The translations under genes and the position numbers were made by a program. 64,000 nucleotides of DNA from NCBI GenBank assembly GCA_016711125.1, contig JADJTQ010000010.1, positions 248,001-312,000 on the forward strand, given 5' to 3'. Origin of the DNA: Saprospiraceae bacterium (GTDB taxonomy: Bacteria; Bacteroidota; Bacteroidia; Chitinophagales; Saprospiraceae). This document shows, in pieces, positions 48,684 through 57,311 of the stretch. The notes below the pieces were generated by a model. That model saw only the letters and a program-made list of their open reading frames with translations. It did no database searches and was not told the DNA's origin. Positions within the stretch are counted from its first letter, which is position 1, and every line of letters begins with the position of its first letter.

Positions 48684-49320
48684 TTTTTGTCACATGTGTC
48701 CAAAACGTTTTGATTGAAATAGACTTTAACTTGACAAATTTGTTTGTTCATTTTTTGCGTGCCCAAAAAACGAACCAAAAAAGGGCACCTTTCCTAATGT
48801 GCTACGCTCGCGCGCAAGGCTTCAGCTCTTAAAATGCTGCTTCTCCAATCCATGGGCGACGGTTCTGGTATTTTTTGCTTCTTGCCCAGTTGAATCATCG
48901 CGTTGAATCCTTGACTTCCCTGTTTGCTGCCCCATTGATTAAGCCGCGACGCATTTTATTCGCCACAGCACCACAACGGAAAGGACCATTACCAATCACC
49001 ATCTGCCAGGAGATAAAAAAGTCTGAAAAATCTGATGCCCAGTGCCTTGCGTCCGAGCAAAACCCACAAACACTCTTGGGAGATAGAACATTGCAATTTT
49101 ACTCTTCATTTTCAATTGTTGAAGGGCTTTAATTAAAATCCTCCAGAGTCCGATCTTATTCTTATCGGATCCAATTCCAAATATGTCATTCTAACGTTAT
49201 AAAACATTGATTGTCAGTACATATTTTTACCAAATAAATTTATTTTGGACGCGTGTAAATTTTTGTTTACTTTAAAAATTAATCTGTCCCACTTTTTAAA
49301 GGCAAAATTAAAAGGCTCTC
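48375..49320. repeat. Dispersed RT-plus-leader repeat, copy at 48 kb
   Basis: Nearly identical to 62727-63740. It consists of the RT N-terminal coding part (minus strand), then a conserved non-coding stretch (48684-49140) that in the intron lies 5' of the RT, then an AT-rich tail (ATTTATTTTGGACGCGTG). The 63-kb copy has about 70 bp more near 63306. A shorter, diverged piece is at 32797-33025. ORFs inside the non-coding part look spurious. Confidence 0.8.
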
Positions 49321-49607
49321 CATCCACTTCGTGGTTCGCTTCGTCAAATGTCCACTGGACATTTGGTTTTCCTTCGTCAAACTTCACTCGCGAATCCTTT
49401 TTGTGAGGCCTCCGGGGTATGGGTTTAGCAATCCCAGCTTGTTTCCGTTTCAGGTACTATGACCTCCGCCGGACGCTGAAGCTTTAGCGGACAGCGTCTG
49501 CTGACTTCTCTACCCTGTCAACTCGTGATTGTAGAGCCGGCCCATCCGGTCAGCGGTTCCTTCTCTTGAATGTCTCCCAGACATTCACCCTACGGGATCG
49601 TTCAGGA
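49321..49607. other. Region between repeat copies with small hairpins
   Basis: Holds AAATGTCCACTGGACATTT (a perfect stem, also at 63 kb) and GACGCTGAAGCTTTAGCG with AGCGTC (49472-49498). About 215 bp (49393-49607) is absent from the 63-kb copy, where GCGAATCC joins directly to AGGTAAGTGC. Confidence 0.55.
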
Positions 49608-50160
49608 ATCCAGGTAAGTGCATCTTCCCTGCCTGACCGGTAGGCAGGTTTCAGTCAATCGCCGCCGGATCTACTATCTAGATTCTGAATACTTTCGGGC
49701 GTTAGTGAGATACTGACGCTTACTGACGCTGTGGTCAGCACAAGTTCGGTCAGCACCGGGTGTGCCACCTGACCCATCTAAATAGCCTCTATACCTGCCT
49801 GCCGAAGCCGTGGCAAAGGCAGATCCGGTTCCCCATCCGACTGGCTGACGCCAGTCGAGCTGTAAAGCCTGCCCTGAGGATATCGAAGGGTCGGTACCGA
49901 CCTTTGCAGCCTCGCTTCCTTCCGCCGGCGGCCGAAGACTATGGCGGAGGACTCAGATCTGATCTCGCGATCAACACCCCCCGCCTACTGCGGGGCAGGC
50001 TTTGCGACTTGCTAGTGGTTCAAGGCGTTACCCCTGCCCACAAGGGACTTACACCCTCAAGATTAATCTGTATCTTCATACGGAAAAGATGCCCATGCTG
50101 GGCACACACAATGGCTACCGCGTCAGACCGCCCTACGGGCTGGTACGCTGGGTAGTCTTG
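49608..50160. repeat. Dispersed non-coding repeat, copy B
   Basis: Related to copies A (44655) and C (63820). It contains several micro-hairpins (49799-49822, CTGCC...GGCAG; 49921-49948, TCCGCC...GGCGGA; 49638, CCTGCCT...AGGCAGG). Its right end (about 50093-50166) is an attC-like hairpin: GGCTACC-CGT-CC-CCC pairs with GGG-GG-ACG-GGGTAGTC, followed by the GTTGTAG boundary of the next cassette. Confidence 0.65.
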
Positions 50161-50162
50161 AC

Positions 50163-50785
50163 GTTGTAGAGCATTAAAAACCAAAATACTAAGTGGACGA
50201 AATTCCATTCATAGGACTATTAATATTAGTGTTCATTGGGTTACCTGTTTGCCTTGGCCTCCTACTATACTTTGTGCCAAAGCGATTTGGCTACCCAAAG
50301 ACCGCAAAATATACCACAATCACATATGGACTATTTTTGCTACTAATTGCTTTTTACATGGTCTTTCAAGACCAATTTTTTACTAAGAAAGATGCCATGA
50401 AACTGGTTGCGGAGCAGGGGATAGAATTATCTGACGAATTTGAACTAGTTCATAATAAATCTATGTCAGCCATTGGAGACTACTATCACACCTTCACTTT
50501 GGAAATATCAGAACAAGACAAGCAGGGCGCAATTTCAAAGATTATCGATGCAGCCAGTTTTGAGACCGACCGGAGCAATATTGATATTCTGCGTAATCAA
50601 ATGGACTACATTCAATTAGGACGTAGAATTGACCGAAACTATGCAACCCAGACTGCTTTCATAAAGGAATACTTCGAACCAAGTGGAAGACAAGGTTATG
50701 CCCCAACTTTCAGACGAATTTCAATAAGTCGAACTAAGAATGAGCTTATATTTGAAGATATTGTAGAATAGGAACGCTCTACAAC
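50163..50785 (+). mobile_element. Candidate gene cassette 1 (integron-like)
   Basis: Starts GTTGTAGAGC (50163-50172) and ends with its exact reverse complement GCTCTACAAC (50776-50785). It holds a single gene that almost fills it, and a hairpin follows. In integron cassettes the first bases of the cassette are complementary to its own R'' site, which is what is seen. No integrase gene is in the window. Confidence 0.5.
50193..50771 (+). CDS. Two-helix membrane protein of unknown function (cassette gene)
   Basis: 192 residues from a GTG start only 20 bp after the cassette boundary; no in-frame ATG upstream is available within the cassette. There are two N-terminal membrane helices (FIGLLILVFIGLPVCLGLLL and YGLFLLLIAFYMVFQ), then a soluble domain of about 130 residues (AGIELSDEFEL-type mixed alpha/beta). 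No family is recognised. It ends 5 bp before the right cassette arm. The compact fit of one gene between two arms is the main reason to treat it as real. Function is unknown. Confidence 0.6.
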   Translation: MDEIPFIGLLILVFIGLPVCLGLLLYFVPKRFGYPKTAKYTTITYGLFLLLIAFYMVFQDQFFTKKDAMKLVAEQGIELSDEFELVHNKSMSAIGDYYHTFTLEISEQDKQGAISKIIDAASFETDRSNIDILRNQMDYIQLGRRIDRNYATQTAFIKEYFEPSGRQGYAPTFRRISISRTKNELIFEDIVE

Positions 50786-50845
50786 ACTAGATATGACGCC
50801 AGCCCTCCTTCGTCGGGGCCGATCGCATATCATTAAACGTTAGCA
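50776..50845. repeat. attC-like hairpin between cassettes
   Basis: Outer AAC (50783-50785) and GTT (50839-50841) enclose an imperfect stem: GATATG-CG-CC-GCCC against GGGGCC-CG-CATATC around a CTTCG loop. The layout R''-L''-L'-R' resembles an integron attC site of about 65 bp. Core-site bases are not the classical GTTRRRY. Confidence 0.45.
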
Positions 50846-50958
50846 TAAAAAGCAATAGCAACGCCTACTACCAAAGAAAAAAAATAAGATAAAATGAATG
50901 ATTTCAGAAACACCAATAACAGCAGATTATTAACGGCTACTGCTTTTATGCTCTAAAC
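50839..50958. repeat. 120-bp mini-cassette with 20-bp inverted ends
   Basis: Left GTTAGCATAAAAAGCAATAG is nearly the reverse complement of the right end (CTACTGCTTTTATGC then TCTAAAC). It contains only a 20-codon ORF (MNDFRNTNNSRLLTATAFML), which runs to its right arm, so it looks like a cassette whose gene has been almost entirely deleted. Confidence 0.45.
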
Positions 50959-51943
50959 GTTATCAGCAATCAAGATGAAAGAAAAAGTATATAATATATT
51001 TGTAATCTTCGAAGATGAAATTTTGGTTAAGACCGGATATGTTATGCATGAAATAGCCGGAACAGATGAAGAGAAGATTGAATTTCTTCATGCTAAAGTA
51101 TTTGTAGATAAAGACAATATGGTTGTGAATGGTATTTCTGAATCGTACAAAATTACAGACAAACATGGAGGTCAAAGAACTGGAATCTCTTTAGATAGTT
51201 ACAACTCGATGCTTTTCAACGGAACATCAGGCGTGATTACTGAAAATATATTTCAAAAAACTGATGCACCAGAAAACCCGCTGACAATATCAACCGCGAT
51301 TGTAAACGGTGAAGTTAAAATTGATGAGACTAGAACTTTCAAAACAAACCCTATAGGCCCCCAGTCTATTCTATCTTTGAGGAAATTCCAAAATACTATT
51401 TAACTGAATATATATCAGAAGAAGGTCTTGATTTAAATAGGTTGATATTAGACGATTTCGTTACTTCTACACAAATCATGTTCAATAATCAGAAATACGT
51501 TTCGTGCTTGAAACTCTTTATGTCCGCTATAGATTCATTCTCATTCTTGGAATATGGCGAATTATCAGGCAGTAACATATTTCTAAAATGGTTAGATACA
51601 TATTGTGATTTGGAAAGATTGCGGGTAAGTTCAATCGAATTTTGGGAGTTTCGAAATGCACTGCTGCATATGACGAACCCTTATTCCAGAAAAGTACTAA
51701 AAAACAAGGTACAACCGCTTCAATTTTATGTTAGCACAACTGATAGAGAAGAGTTGCAAAGTAATGTGAAACATAAATATTTTAACCTCAAAACGTTTAT
51801 AGATGTTATTACACAAGGAATAGAGAAATGGACACAATCTTTTAACACAGACAAGAGTAAATTCGAAACCTTTGTAGATAGATATGATCTCATCTTATCT
51901 GATTTGAGATATAATAAGCTAAAATATAACGAAAGCTGATAAC
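50959..51943 (+). mobile_element. Candidate gene cassette 2 (integron-like)
   Basis: Begins GTTATCAGC (50959-50967) and its gene's stop codon lies in the exact reverse complement GCTGATAAC (51935-51943). It holds one gene. Its right attC-like hairpin is cut off by the IS3 element at 51964. Confidence 0.5.
50975..51939 (+). CDS. Cassette protein with HEPN-like R-x4-H motif (one frameshift)
   Basis: About 322 residues after restoring one base near 51365-51375. The first half (about 1-135) is a beta-rich domain of unknown type; the joined frame reads SIFEEIPKYYLTEYISEEGL. The helical C-terminal half contains SSIEFWEFRNALLHMTNPYS, whose R-x4-H matches the HEPN RNase motif (RNxxxH form). HEPN proteins are common toxins and defence effectors, but the motif is short and the fold is not proven. 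It starts 8 bp after the cassette arm. I rate it as a protein of unknown function with a HEPN hint. Confidence 0.55.
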
Positions 51944-52066
51944 TTTATGTACGACGGCTGAAGTGTCCCCACGAAGTGGGACCATTAATAATGAAGTTAA
52001 GATAACTTCATTGTCAACATCATAGATTTTGCTTCTTTTAAAACTAACATTTTTTTGTTGAAAACT

Positions 52067-52306
52067 TTAGGCCGCCAAACTATATACATCCAACGGTGTC
52101 CGATTATCTAATTTTCTCTGCCTAAGTTCTTCATTATAGTATTTGATATATCCGTCAATTCCTTGATAGAGCTCCATCACATTATTGGTTGGGTTCAGGT
52201 AGATATATTCATATTTTATACTTCGCCAAAATCGCTCTATGAAGGCATTATCCGTAGCTCTGCCTTTTCCATCCATACTTAGTTTTGTAGTATAGAGTTT
52301 TGCTAC
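52067..52306 (-). pseudogene. IS3 OrfB transposase, C-terminal part
   Basis: Residues LSMDGKGRATDNAFIERFWR and YEYIYLNPTN to the end (RTPLDVYSLAA) are the rve_3 C-terminal part of the DDE domain with its third acidic residue (ERFW). The reading frame continues upstream to VAKLYTTKLSMDG, where the IS66 sits. Split from its N-terminus, it is not functional. Confidence 0.8.
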
Positions 52307-52362
52307 GTAAGCGCTCGGGCACGGACGTATAAAATTGACTTAAATCTACTGGGAGGGAGAGA

Positions 52363-53823
52363 TTAGACAGATAGAAACTGATAGTCTTTTGTGGGTAGGA
52401 GTTCGTCTAGCTTTTGAATGTTATGATTATCGATTCTCAGGTAGACATCGGTTAACCATCGGTGAGGATCTATATCATTGATTTTGCACATGGCAAAGAA
52501 GGAGTAGAAAATGGCTGCATATTCGGCACCTTGGTGCGACGCAGCAAACATGAAGTTCTTTCGGCCCAGAGCTAGTGGTCTAATTTGATTCTCAATCAAA
52601 TTATTGTCCGGTCTTAATATTCCATTGTTGGTGTACTCAATAAGCCCATCCCACCTTTTAAGCATGTATTTTACAGCGCGTTGAAAAGGATTATTTGGTA
52701 AATTTGGCTGCAAATTATCCAGCAGCCACTCTTTTAATGCCAACAATATTGGAACGGATAATTCTTGTCGTGTTTTTAATTTTGTTCGAAATCGTAGGCC
52801 TCTTCATCCATTTGCCTTTCGATCAGGTACAGCTTTTAATTTCCTCGAGCACATAGCCTGATTTTTTCTTGTCATATTCCAATGCTTCGGTGAATTTTCT
52901 GCGGCTATGGACCAGACAATGTATCAGGGTAACGGCGGTTTCTTTACCCTTGTCCTCATAGGATACATTTCCATCTACTTGCAGATAGCCTTTAAACCCC
53001 TTAAGTGAATCCAGAATATTTACCTTTTCTTTCGTTTTAATGTATTCAAAAAGGACTAACCGTTCATTGGGTGCGGCCTTTACTAAAAAGCATCCTTTTA
53101 ATGGACTGCCCGGTTTATCTCTTGTCAACACGCGCATACTTGTTTCGTCTGCTTGCATGTAATTGCTTCGATGGATTTCTTCTCTTAAGACGGGGATCAA
53201 AATCCCAAGTTTTTTGGCACCCAAAGCCAGATAATTTAACAAGGTTGAGGGTGACATCTTAACTTGATTTCTGGCTAATATTTTAGACTGACGGTACAAT
53301 GGTAGGTGATCAGCATACTTTTTACCGCTATATCAGCTGCAAAACTCGCTCCAGCATTCGATTTTGGAAAGGGATCATTTAATGGGGCTATATGAAAAGT
53401 CCCTTCATGGTCTAGATAATTAGGACGAACTGTTCTTATTACATAGATTTCCGCAGGCTTTATTTCCAGTTTTTCACTGATCGCCTCTCCAATCCTGTCC
53501 ATGTTGCTTGTATCCACATCTGGATTAATCACAATTACCTCTCTTCGAAGCGATTCAGATATTTTCTCTCGAACCGGTTGTTCGCCTTTTCGCTTTTTCT
53601 TCCGTACAACTAATTCGACTTCATCCACCTGGTCTGGGATCTCCATTGGCTGATCGCCAAACAAATTCGCTTGACCTGGCAATTCTGTTGTAAATCGCTC
53701 GGATTTAGAACCATACACCGCCTTACGAAGTTGTTCCAAATCAAATTTTAATTGCGCGTTCTCCCGGCGCAACTCTTCGTTGATCTTTACTAATCCTTCA
53801 TATGTAGGTTGTGCATTATTCAC
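52363..53823 (-). pseudogene. tnpC: IS66 TnpC transposase (frameshifted)
   Basis: About 490 residues over three open segments. The N-terminal zinc/leucine-zipper part (NEELRRENAQLKFDLEQLRK, VYGSKSERF) runs to about 53300. A core with ADETSMRVL (first catalytic Asp), GYLQVDGNVSYEDKG and LVHSRRKFTEALEYDKKKSG runs to about 52823. The C-terminus includes NLIENQIRPLALGRKNFMFA with the catalytic Glu. One-base deletions near 53300 and near 52830 separate them. Joining them restores LYRQSKILARNQ and EIKKLYLIERQMDEEAYDF. The element could be active if these are sequence errors. Confidence 0.8.
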
Positions 53824-53897
53824 CTAATAAAATACAAAAACATATGCATATTATTGCTAATGCATATCCAGAAATTTTATATTTATTTTAGGTCTAT

Positions 53898-54265
53898 TTA
53901 TGCTCTTTTCCTTTCCGGGTTTATATACCGTTTACGTAATTTGGCAGTGCCAATTTCAACTCCTTCCAACATCATCAGTAAGGTCGATATCTCCAATTGC
54001 TGTGTCTCGAGGTCTTCTTTCCAATCCGGAAGCTCCAAAGTGCCAGAAGCCAACTTTTTTGTAATAAATCACATACCCCGTACGATCCCAGACTAACACC
54101 TTAATGAGCGTTCGTCGTTTATTAAGAAATATAAAGCCATCGCCACTTAATAAATCCTTACCCATTTCATTGTTGACCACACCACCAAGTCCGTTACAAA
54201 CTTTTGCGCATGTCTGTTGGCTTACGATACAGATAATAGGTCCGAACTCCAGGAATGCCAATCAT
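53898..54265 (-). pseudogene. tnpB: IS66 TnpB accessory protein (frameshifted)
   Basis: About 120 residues across small indels. It starts MIGIPGVRTYYLYRKPTDMR (ATG 54265), has a one-base loss near 54203, then the family core SGDGFIFLNKRRTLIKVLVW with WDRTGYVIYYK. After another indel near 54050 the restored end reads LELPDWKEDLETQQLEIS then RKRYINPERKRA. TnpB is needed for IS66 transposition, with an unknown biochemical role. Confidence 0.75.
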
Positions 54266-54284
54266 CTTATGGTCAAAATATTTT

Positions 54285-54587
54285 CTAAGTATGCTTCTGG
54301 AACCAATGAAGAGAATCGAACACGTTTCCATCAGGCATTATTATTTCCATCTGGAAATCCGGATTCCTTACTATCCCGGGATTCACCCGAACGAAAGCCT
54401 CGGTCTTCGACCTGGTCGGAGATACAGCACCATTCTCGGTGTCCATGTGCTTTTGATACTTATTCCGCCAGTAAATCAAACTGCTGTCCTTTAATCGAGT
54501 CTTCTTGCAGAAACCTTCCTTCGATAAGGTGCCTTCTTCGTAGGCAGCTATGAGTGGAAATATCTCTGTCGCATTATGTCTCTTCAT
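54285..54587 (-). CDS. tnpA: IS66 TnpA accessory protein
   Basis: 100 residues with an N-terminal helix-turn-helix-like start (IFPLIAAYEEGTLSKEGFCK then YWRNKYQKH) and a C-terminus PDFQMEIIMPDGNVFDSLHW. The layout agrees with TnpA of IS66 elements in Bacteroidota. The frame is intact and it is placed first in the tnpABC order. Confidence 0.8.
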   Translation of the reverse strand: MKRHNATEIFPLIAAYEEGTLSKEGFCKKTRLKDSSLIYWRNKYQKHMDTENGAVSPTRSKTEAFVRVNPGIVRNPDFQMEIIMPDGNVFDSLHWFQKHT

Positions 54588-54661
54588 ACCTTTGCCTTTA
54601 TTTTACACAAAGGTGTAGGCTTTTTCTTGATCATCCAAGACGCTCATGCCTGAGCGCTTAC

Positions 54662-55143
54662 TTTGCTACATAGTCCGTGAAGATCTTGCTTGTGTATTGG
54701 CTACCCTGATCCGTATTGATGATTTCTGGTGCGCCATGAATTTCGACGGCTAGCTCAATCACTTCTTTGCATGTCTGGGCATCCATTGTATTGGTTAAAT
54801 TCCAAGCAAGAATACAACGACTAAAAACATCAATCACCGCGGTTAAATACATAAATCCTTTTGCCATCGGTATGAATGTAATATCAGTCTGCCAAACCTG
54901 ATTGGGATGGACAACTTTGAGGCCATTAAGTAAGTATGGATATACTTTATGTTCTTTGTTCCTTTTGGAAGTGTGAGGCCCAGGTAGTAAGCTTCGCAAG
55001 CACATTACCTTATAATATAACTGACTCTCCTTCGGGTTTGTAGTATAATCCTGAGCGATGTAGTCCAAGTAGTTCACATTGCTTACGGATACTCAAGGAC
55101 AAATTGCTACGATCCACCATCTTTCTTCTTTCTTTCACCGAGC
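54662..55143 (-). pseudogene. IS3 OrfB transposase, N-terminal and central part
   Basis: Contains an HTH_21-like stretch (LSLSIRKQCELLGLHRSGLY, in another frame after an indel near 55050) and the first two-thirds of the DDE core: VWQTDITFIPMAKGFMYLTA, VIDVFSRCILAWNL and EIINTDQGSQYTSKIF. The IS66 cuts it at TDYVAK. It is the missing half of 52067-52306. Confidence 0.8.
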
Positions 55144-55443
55144 CTACATCAAGCTTTTTTTTAAGAAATCGATTTCTACTTTCTGTTGCCCAATGACTCT
55201 CAAAAGTTCATCATTCCTTTCCTCCTCTTCACTTTTCTTATTCTTGGCATTTCCATCAAATACCTGATCAGCATTATCTAGGAATTCCCGTTTCCAGGTG
55301 CTGATCTGCTGAGGTGTAAGCTTAAATCGCTCTGCCAGCTCCTTGGCTGATTGTCTTTCCTTGATTGCTTCCAGTACTACCTTTGTCTTAAATTTTGATG
55401 TGAATTTTCGTCTTTTCATATTCCCAAATTTAGCTACTAACAT
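55144..55443 (-). CDS. IS3 OrfA
   Basis: 99 residues; HTH_Tnp_1 domain (KRRKFTSKFKTKVVLEAIKE, SAKELAERFKLTPQQISTWK) followed by a leucine-zipper tail (ELLRVIGQQKVEIDFLKKSL). Binds the IS ends. OrfAB would normally arise by programmed frameshifting into OrfB. Confidence 0.85.
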   Translation of the reverse strand: MLVAKFGNMKRRKFTSKFKTKVVLEAIKERQSAKELAERFKLTPQQISTWKREFLDNADQVFDGNAKNKKSEEEERNDELLRVIGQQKVEIDFLKKSLM

Positions 55444-55505
55444 TTACTAATTACTTATCTTAACTCGCCGTCCTAATATTTGGGGACACATCACTAAGTG
55501 AAAGA

Positions 55506-55763
55506 ATGAAGATCAAGGACAGCAGATCGATCTTGGGAAAATTTAAAGTTCTAGTGAACTCCTATGAGCTAAATGATAAAATAATTGATTTGGCATTAAA
55601 TGACTTTGATTTTAAGGACTTTGAGGATGGCCTTCAATACTATACGGCTCTTGAATCTCAATGTGATTTAATAGTAACACGGAACTTAAGGGATTTCAAG
55701 GAATCGGCAATTCCTGTTTTAAGTCCAAGGGAGTACCTAACGAAAATTGATGCCGAGAGATAA
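55506..55763 (+). pseudogene. Truncated PIN-domain (VapC-like) toxin gene
   Basis: 85 codons equal to the C-terminal two-thirds of a PIN domain: FDFKDFEDGLQYYTALESQC, DLIVTRNLRDFKESAIPVLS and PREYLTKI. The usual first acidic residue and N-terminal strand are missing, because the IS3 element ends 17 bp upstream, although ATG 55506 still opens the frame. PIN toxins are RNases paired with antitoxins, and none is seen. It is probably non-functional. Confidence 0.65.
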
Positions 55764-55890
55764 CAGGCTGCGATGATGCCAGCCGCCCATTCGGGACGGC
55801 TGTCACATGCAGCCAGACCGTTCGAGTCAATCCTCCTTTCGGTCGGCTTGGCTCAAACGTGTCAGGGACAAGCCCCTTACGTTGTGTGGT
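55764..55890. repeat. attC-like hairpin cluster 1
   Basis: Two stems in a row: GGCTGC-ATG-CCAGCCG-CC pairing with GG-CGGCTG-CATGCAGCC around ATTCG, then CGTTCGAG-CAA-CC pairing with GG-TTGG-CTCAAACG. Outer AAC...GTT bases are present. The segment CGGTCGGCTTGGCTCAAACG is repeated in cluster 2 (56742-56812). Confidence 0.55.
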
Positions 55891-55952
55891 AATTCTTGAA
55901 AACAAATGTTGTCTAAATAAGCAACATTTCTTAACTTTACCTAAAATGGCGG

Positions 55953-56192
55953 ATGCCAACCATATTTATACTTGACTCAATAAAGATTCTTGTATTTTTT
56001 GAGGATCACAATCCGCCCCATTTTCATGCTATTTACAACGAGTATGAAGAACTCATCCTAATACCGAGTGGGGAAAGTTTGAGGGGGAGCATCCCTGCCG
56101 AACAAAAAAGGAAATTGGTAGAATGGTTGGCTTTGAACACGAATTCTATTGTTCAGAAATGGAATGAATTTAATCCAGATAGCAAAATATGA
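55953..56192 (+). CDS. DUF4160 protein, candidate toxin-antitoxin partner
   Basis: 79 residues with the DUF4160 pattern: MPTIFILDSIKILVFFEDHN, PPHFHAIYNEYEELILIPSG, then a helical end (EQKRKLVEWLALNTNSIVQK, WNEF). Small proteins of this family are found next to DUF2442 proteins in mobile regions, and a toxin-antitoxin role has been suggested but is not settled. The stop overlaps the next gene by ATGA, so translation is coupled. An ATG six codons upstream in another frame (MADANH) is not used. Confidence 0.7.
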   Translation: MPTIFILDSIKILVFFEDHNPPHFHAIYNEYEELILIPSGESLRGSIPAEQKRKLVEWLALNTNSIVQKWNEFNPDSKI

Positions 56193-56710
56193 AAGGTTTA
56201 CGCAATGTACCGCGAATACTTAAGATCAACAAGGTAAGGGGATACCAAGTGTCTTGTCTTTTCAATAACGGGGAATCACGACTAATTGATTTTAAAGCAT
56301 TTTTCAATAGAAAGAAACTGAGAAAGGACCATCCTGCAAGAATTCTACTGAACGACATCACAGAATTCCGAAAAATAGAGATAATTGAAAATACCATTGG
56401 GTGGAAGAATGTTGGAAGGATACTAAAGGATATGGAAGGTAATGATCAATTCTATTATTTTGATCTAGATCCTATCGTTCTTTATGAATTTAGTCATCCA
56501 GACGAATCGAGAACACTCAAAATTGGACAGCTAATAAAGAAGGAACGGAAGAGAGCTGGTTTGACTCAAGAGGAACTGGCAAAGAGAAGTGGAACAAGCA
56601 AGCACTACATATCCAGATTAGAGAATAATAAATCAGATATAGAACTGTTGACCTTGAAGAAGATCATAGAAGCGGGTCTGGGAAGAGATTTAAAAATTCA
56701 GATCCAATAA
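56189..56710 (+). CDS. DUF2442 plus Xre-type HTH fusion protein
   Basis: 173 residues: an N-terminal DUF2442 domain (about 8-85: VPRILKINKVRGYQVSCLFN, NGESRLIDFKAFF) and a C-terminal Xre HTH (about 115-170: IGQLIKKERKRAGLTQEELA, KRSGTSKHYISRLENNKSDI). It is likely a DNA-binding autoregulator or antitoxin for the upstream DUF4160 protein, with which it overlaps by four bases. The linker (RILKDMEGNDQFYYFDLD) is unassigned. Frame intact. It is one of the clearest accessory gene pairs here. Confidence 0.75.
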   Translation: MKGLRNVPRILKINKVRGYQVSCLFNNGESRLIDFKAFFNRKKLRKDHPARILLNDITEFRKIEIIENTIGWKNVGRILKDMEGNDQFYYFDLDPIVLYEFSHPDESRTLKIGQLIKKERKRAGLTQEELAKRSGTSKHYISRLENNKSDIELLTLKKIIEAGLGRDLKIQIQ

Positions 56711-56834
56711 CCGGGTAGAGATGTAACTGCCACCAACACAATGGATGACGCCAGACTTCCTTCGGTCGGCTTGGCTCAAACGTGTCGGGGACAAGCCCCT
56801 TACCTTGTGCTTCATTATCATAAACCGCTAACCA
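56711..56834. repeat. attC-like hairpin cluster 2
   Basis: Outer CACAA (about 56739) and TTGTG (about 56807) enclose GACGCCAGAC...CGGTCGGCTTGG and CGGGGACAAGCCCC. The core CGGTCGGCTTGGCTCAAACG is the same as in cluster 1. It separates two rightward gene units. Confidence 0.55.
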
Positions 56835-57311
56835 ATGATAAAATTCTTTAGAAAAATTAGACAAAAAACTCTGACTGAAAATAAGTTCGGAAAATATCTT
56901 ACTTATGCAATCGGAGAAATTATTCTTGTAGTAATCGGAATTTTAATTGCACTATCAATTAATAATTGGAATGAAAACAGAAAAGAATCTAAACTTGAAA
57001 AAAATTACCTGACTGGCATAAGAGATGATTTAAAAAAAGATGTCGAACAAGCAACATTGGTTATAGATGCACATCTGAAACAGCTTAACTTGATAAAAAC
57101 CATTGAACCAAAGTTTGATTTGAATTCGGAATTGTTTCTGCAAAATATTGACACGACTAGTTTGCCTTTTTCTGAATTATTCCGTCGAAAAAATTCATTT
57201 AGGTCGATAAATGGAACCTACCATTCTATGATTGCTGATGGCAAATCAAATTTGATAAAAAACAAACCTTTGTTTAAAAAAATACAAAGTATTTATGACA
57301 ATGGTTCGTGA
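56835..57311 (+). pseudogene. DUF6090 protein, truncated by an IS
   Basis: 157 codons of a DUF6090-type membrane protein: KTLTENKFGKYLTYAIGEII, then the hydrophobic LVVIGILIALSINNWNE, then the start of the soluble part (LTGIRDDLKKDVEQATLVID). The ORF ends in the inverted repeat of the IS4-like element at 57298, losing the C-terminal third. DUF6090 proteins are widespread in Bacteroidota and of unknown function. The fragment probably gives no function. Confidence 0.75.

Larger units (their letters stand above)
52307..54661 (-). mobile_element. IS66-family insertion sequence with 8-bp target duplication
   Basis: Terminal inverted repeats GTAAGCGCTCGGGCA (left) and GTAAGCGCTCAGGCA (right, reverse strand). 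The 8-bp direct repeat TTTGCTAC flanks it at 52299-52306 and 54662-54669, as usual for IS66. It carries tnpA, tnpB and tnpC in order on the minus strand, 2355 bp in all. It interrupts IS3 OrfB at the codons for VAK. Confidence 0.9.
51964..55488 (-). mobile_element. IS3-family element, split by an IS66 insertion
   Basis: Ends TGTCCCCA (51964) and TGGGGACA (55488 on the plus strand), which are inverted. OrfA is at 55144-55443. OrfB is in two parts around the IS66 at 52307-54661. Without the insert the element would be about 1.16 kb. No clear target duplication was found. It has cut a PIN-domain gene or its cassette on the right. Confidence 0.75.
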
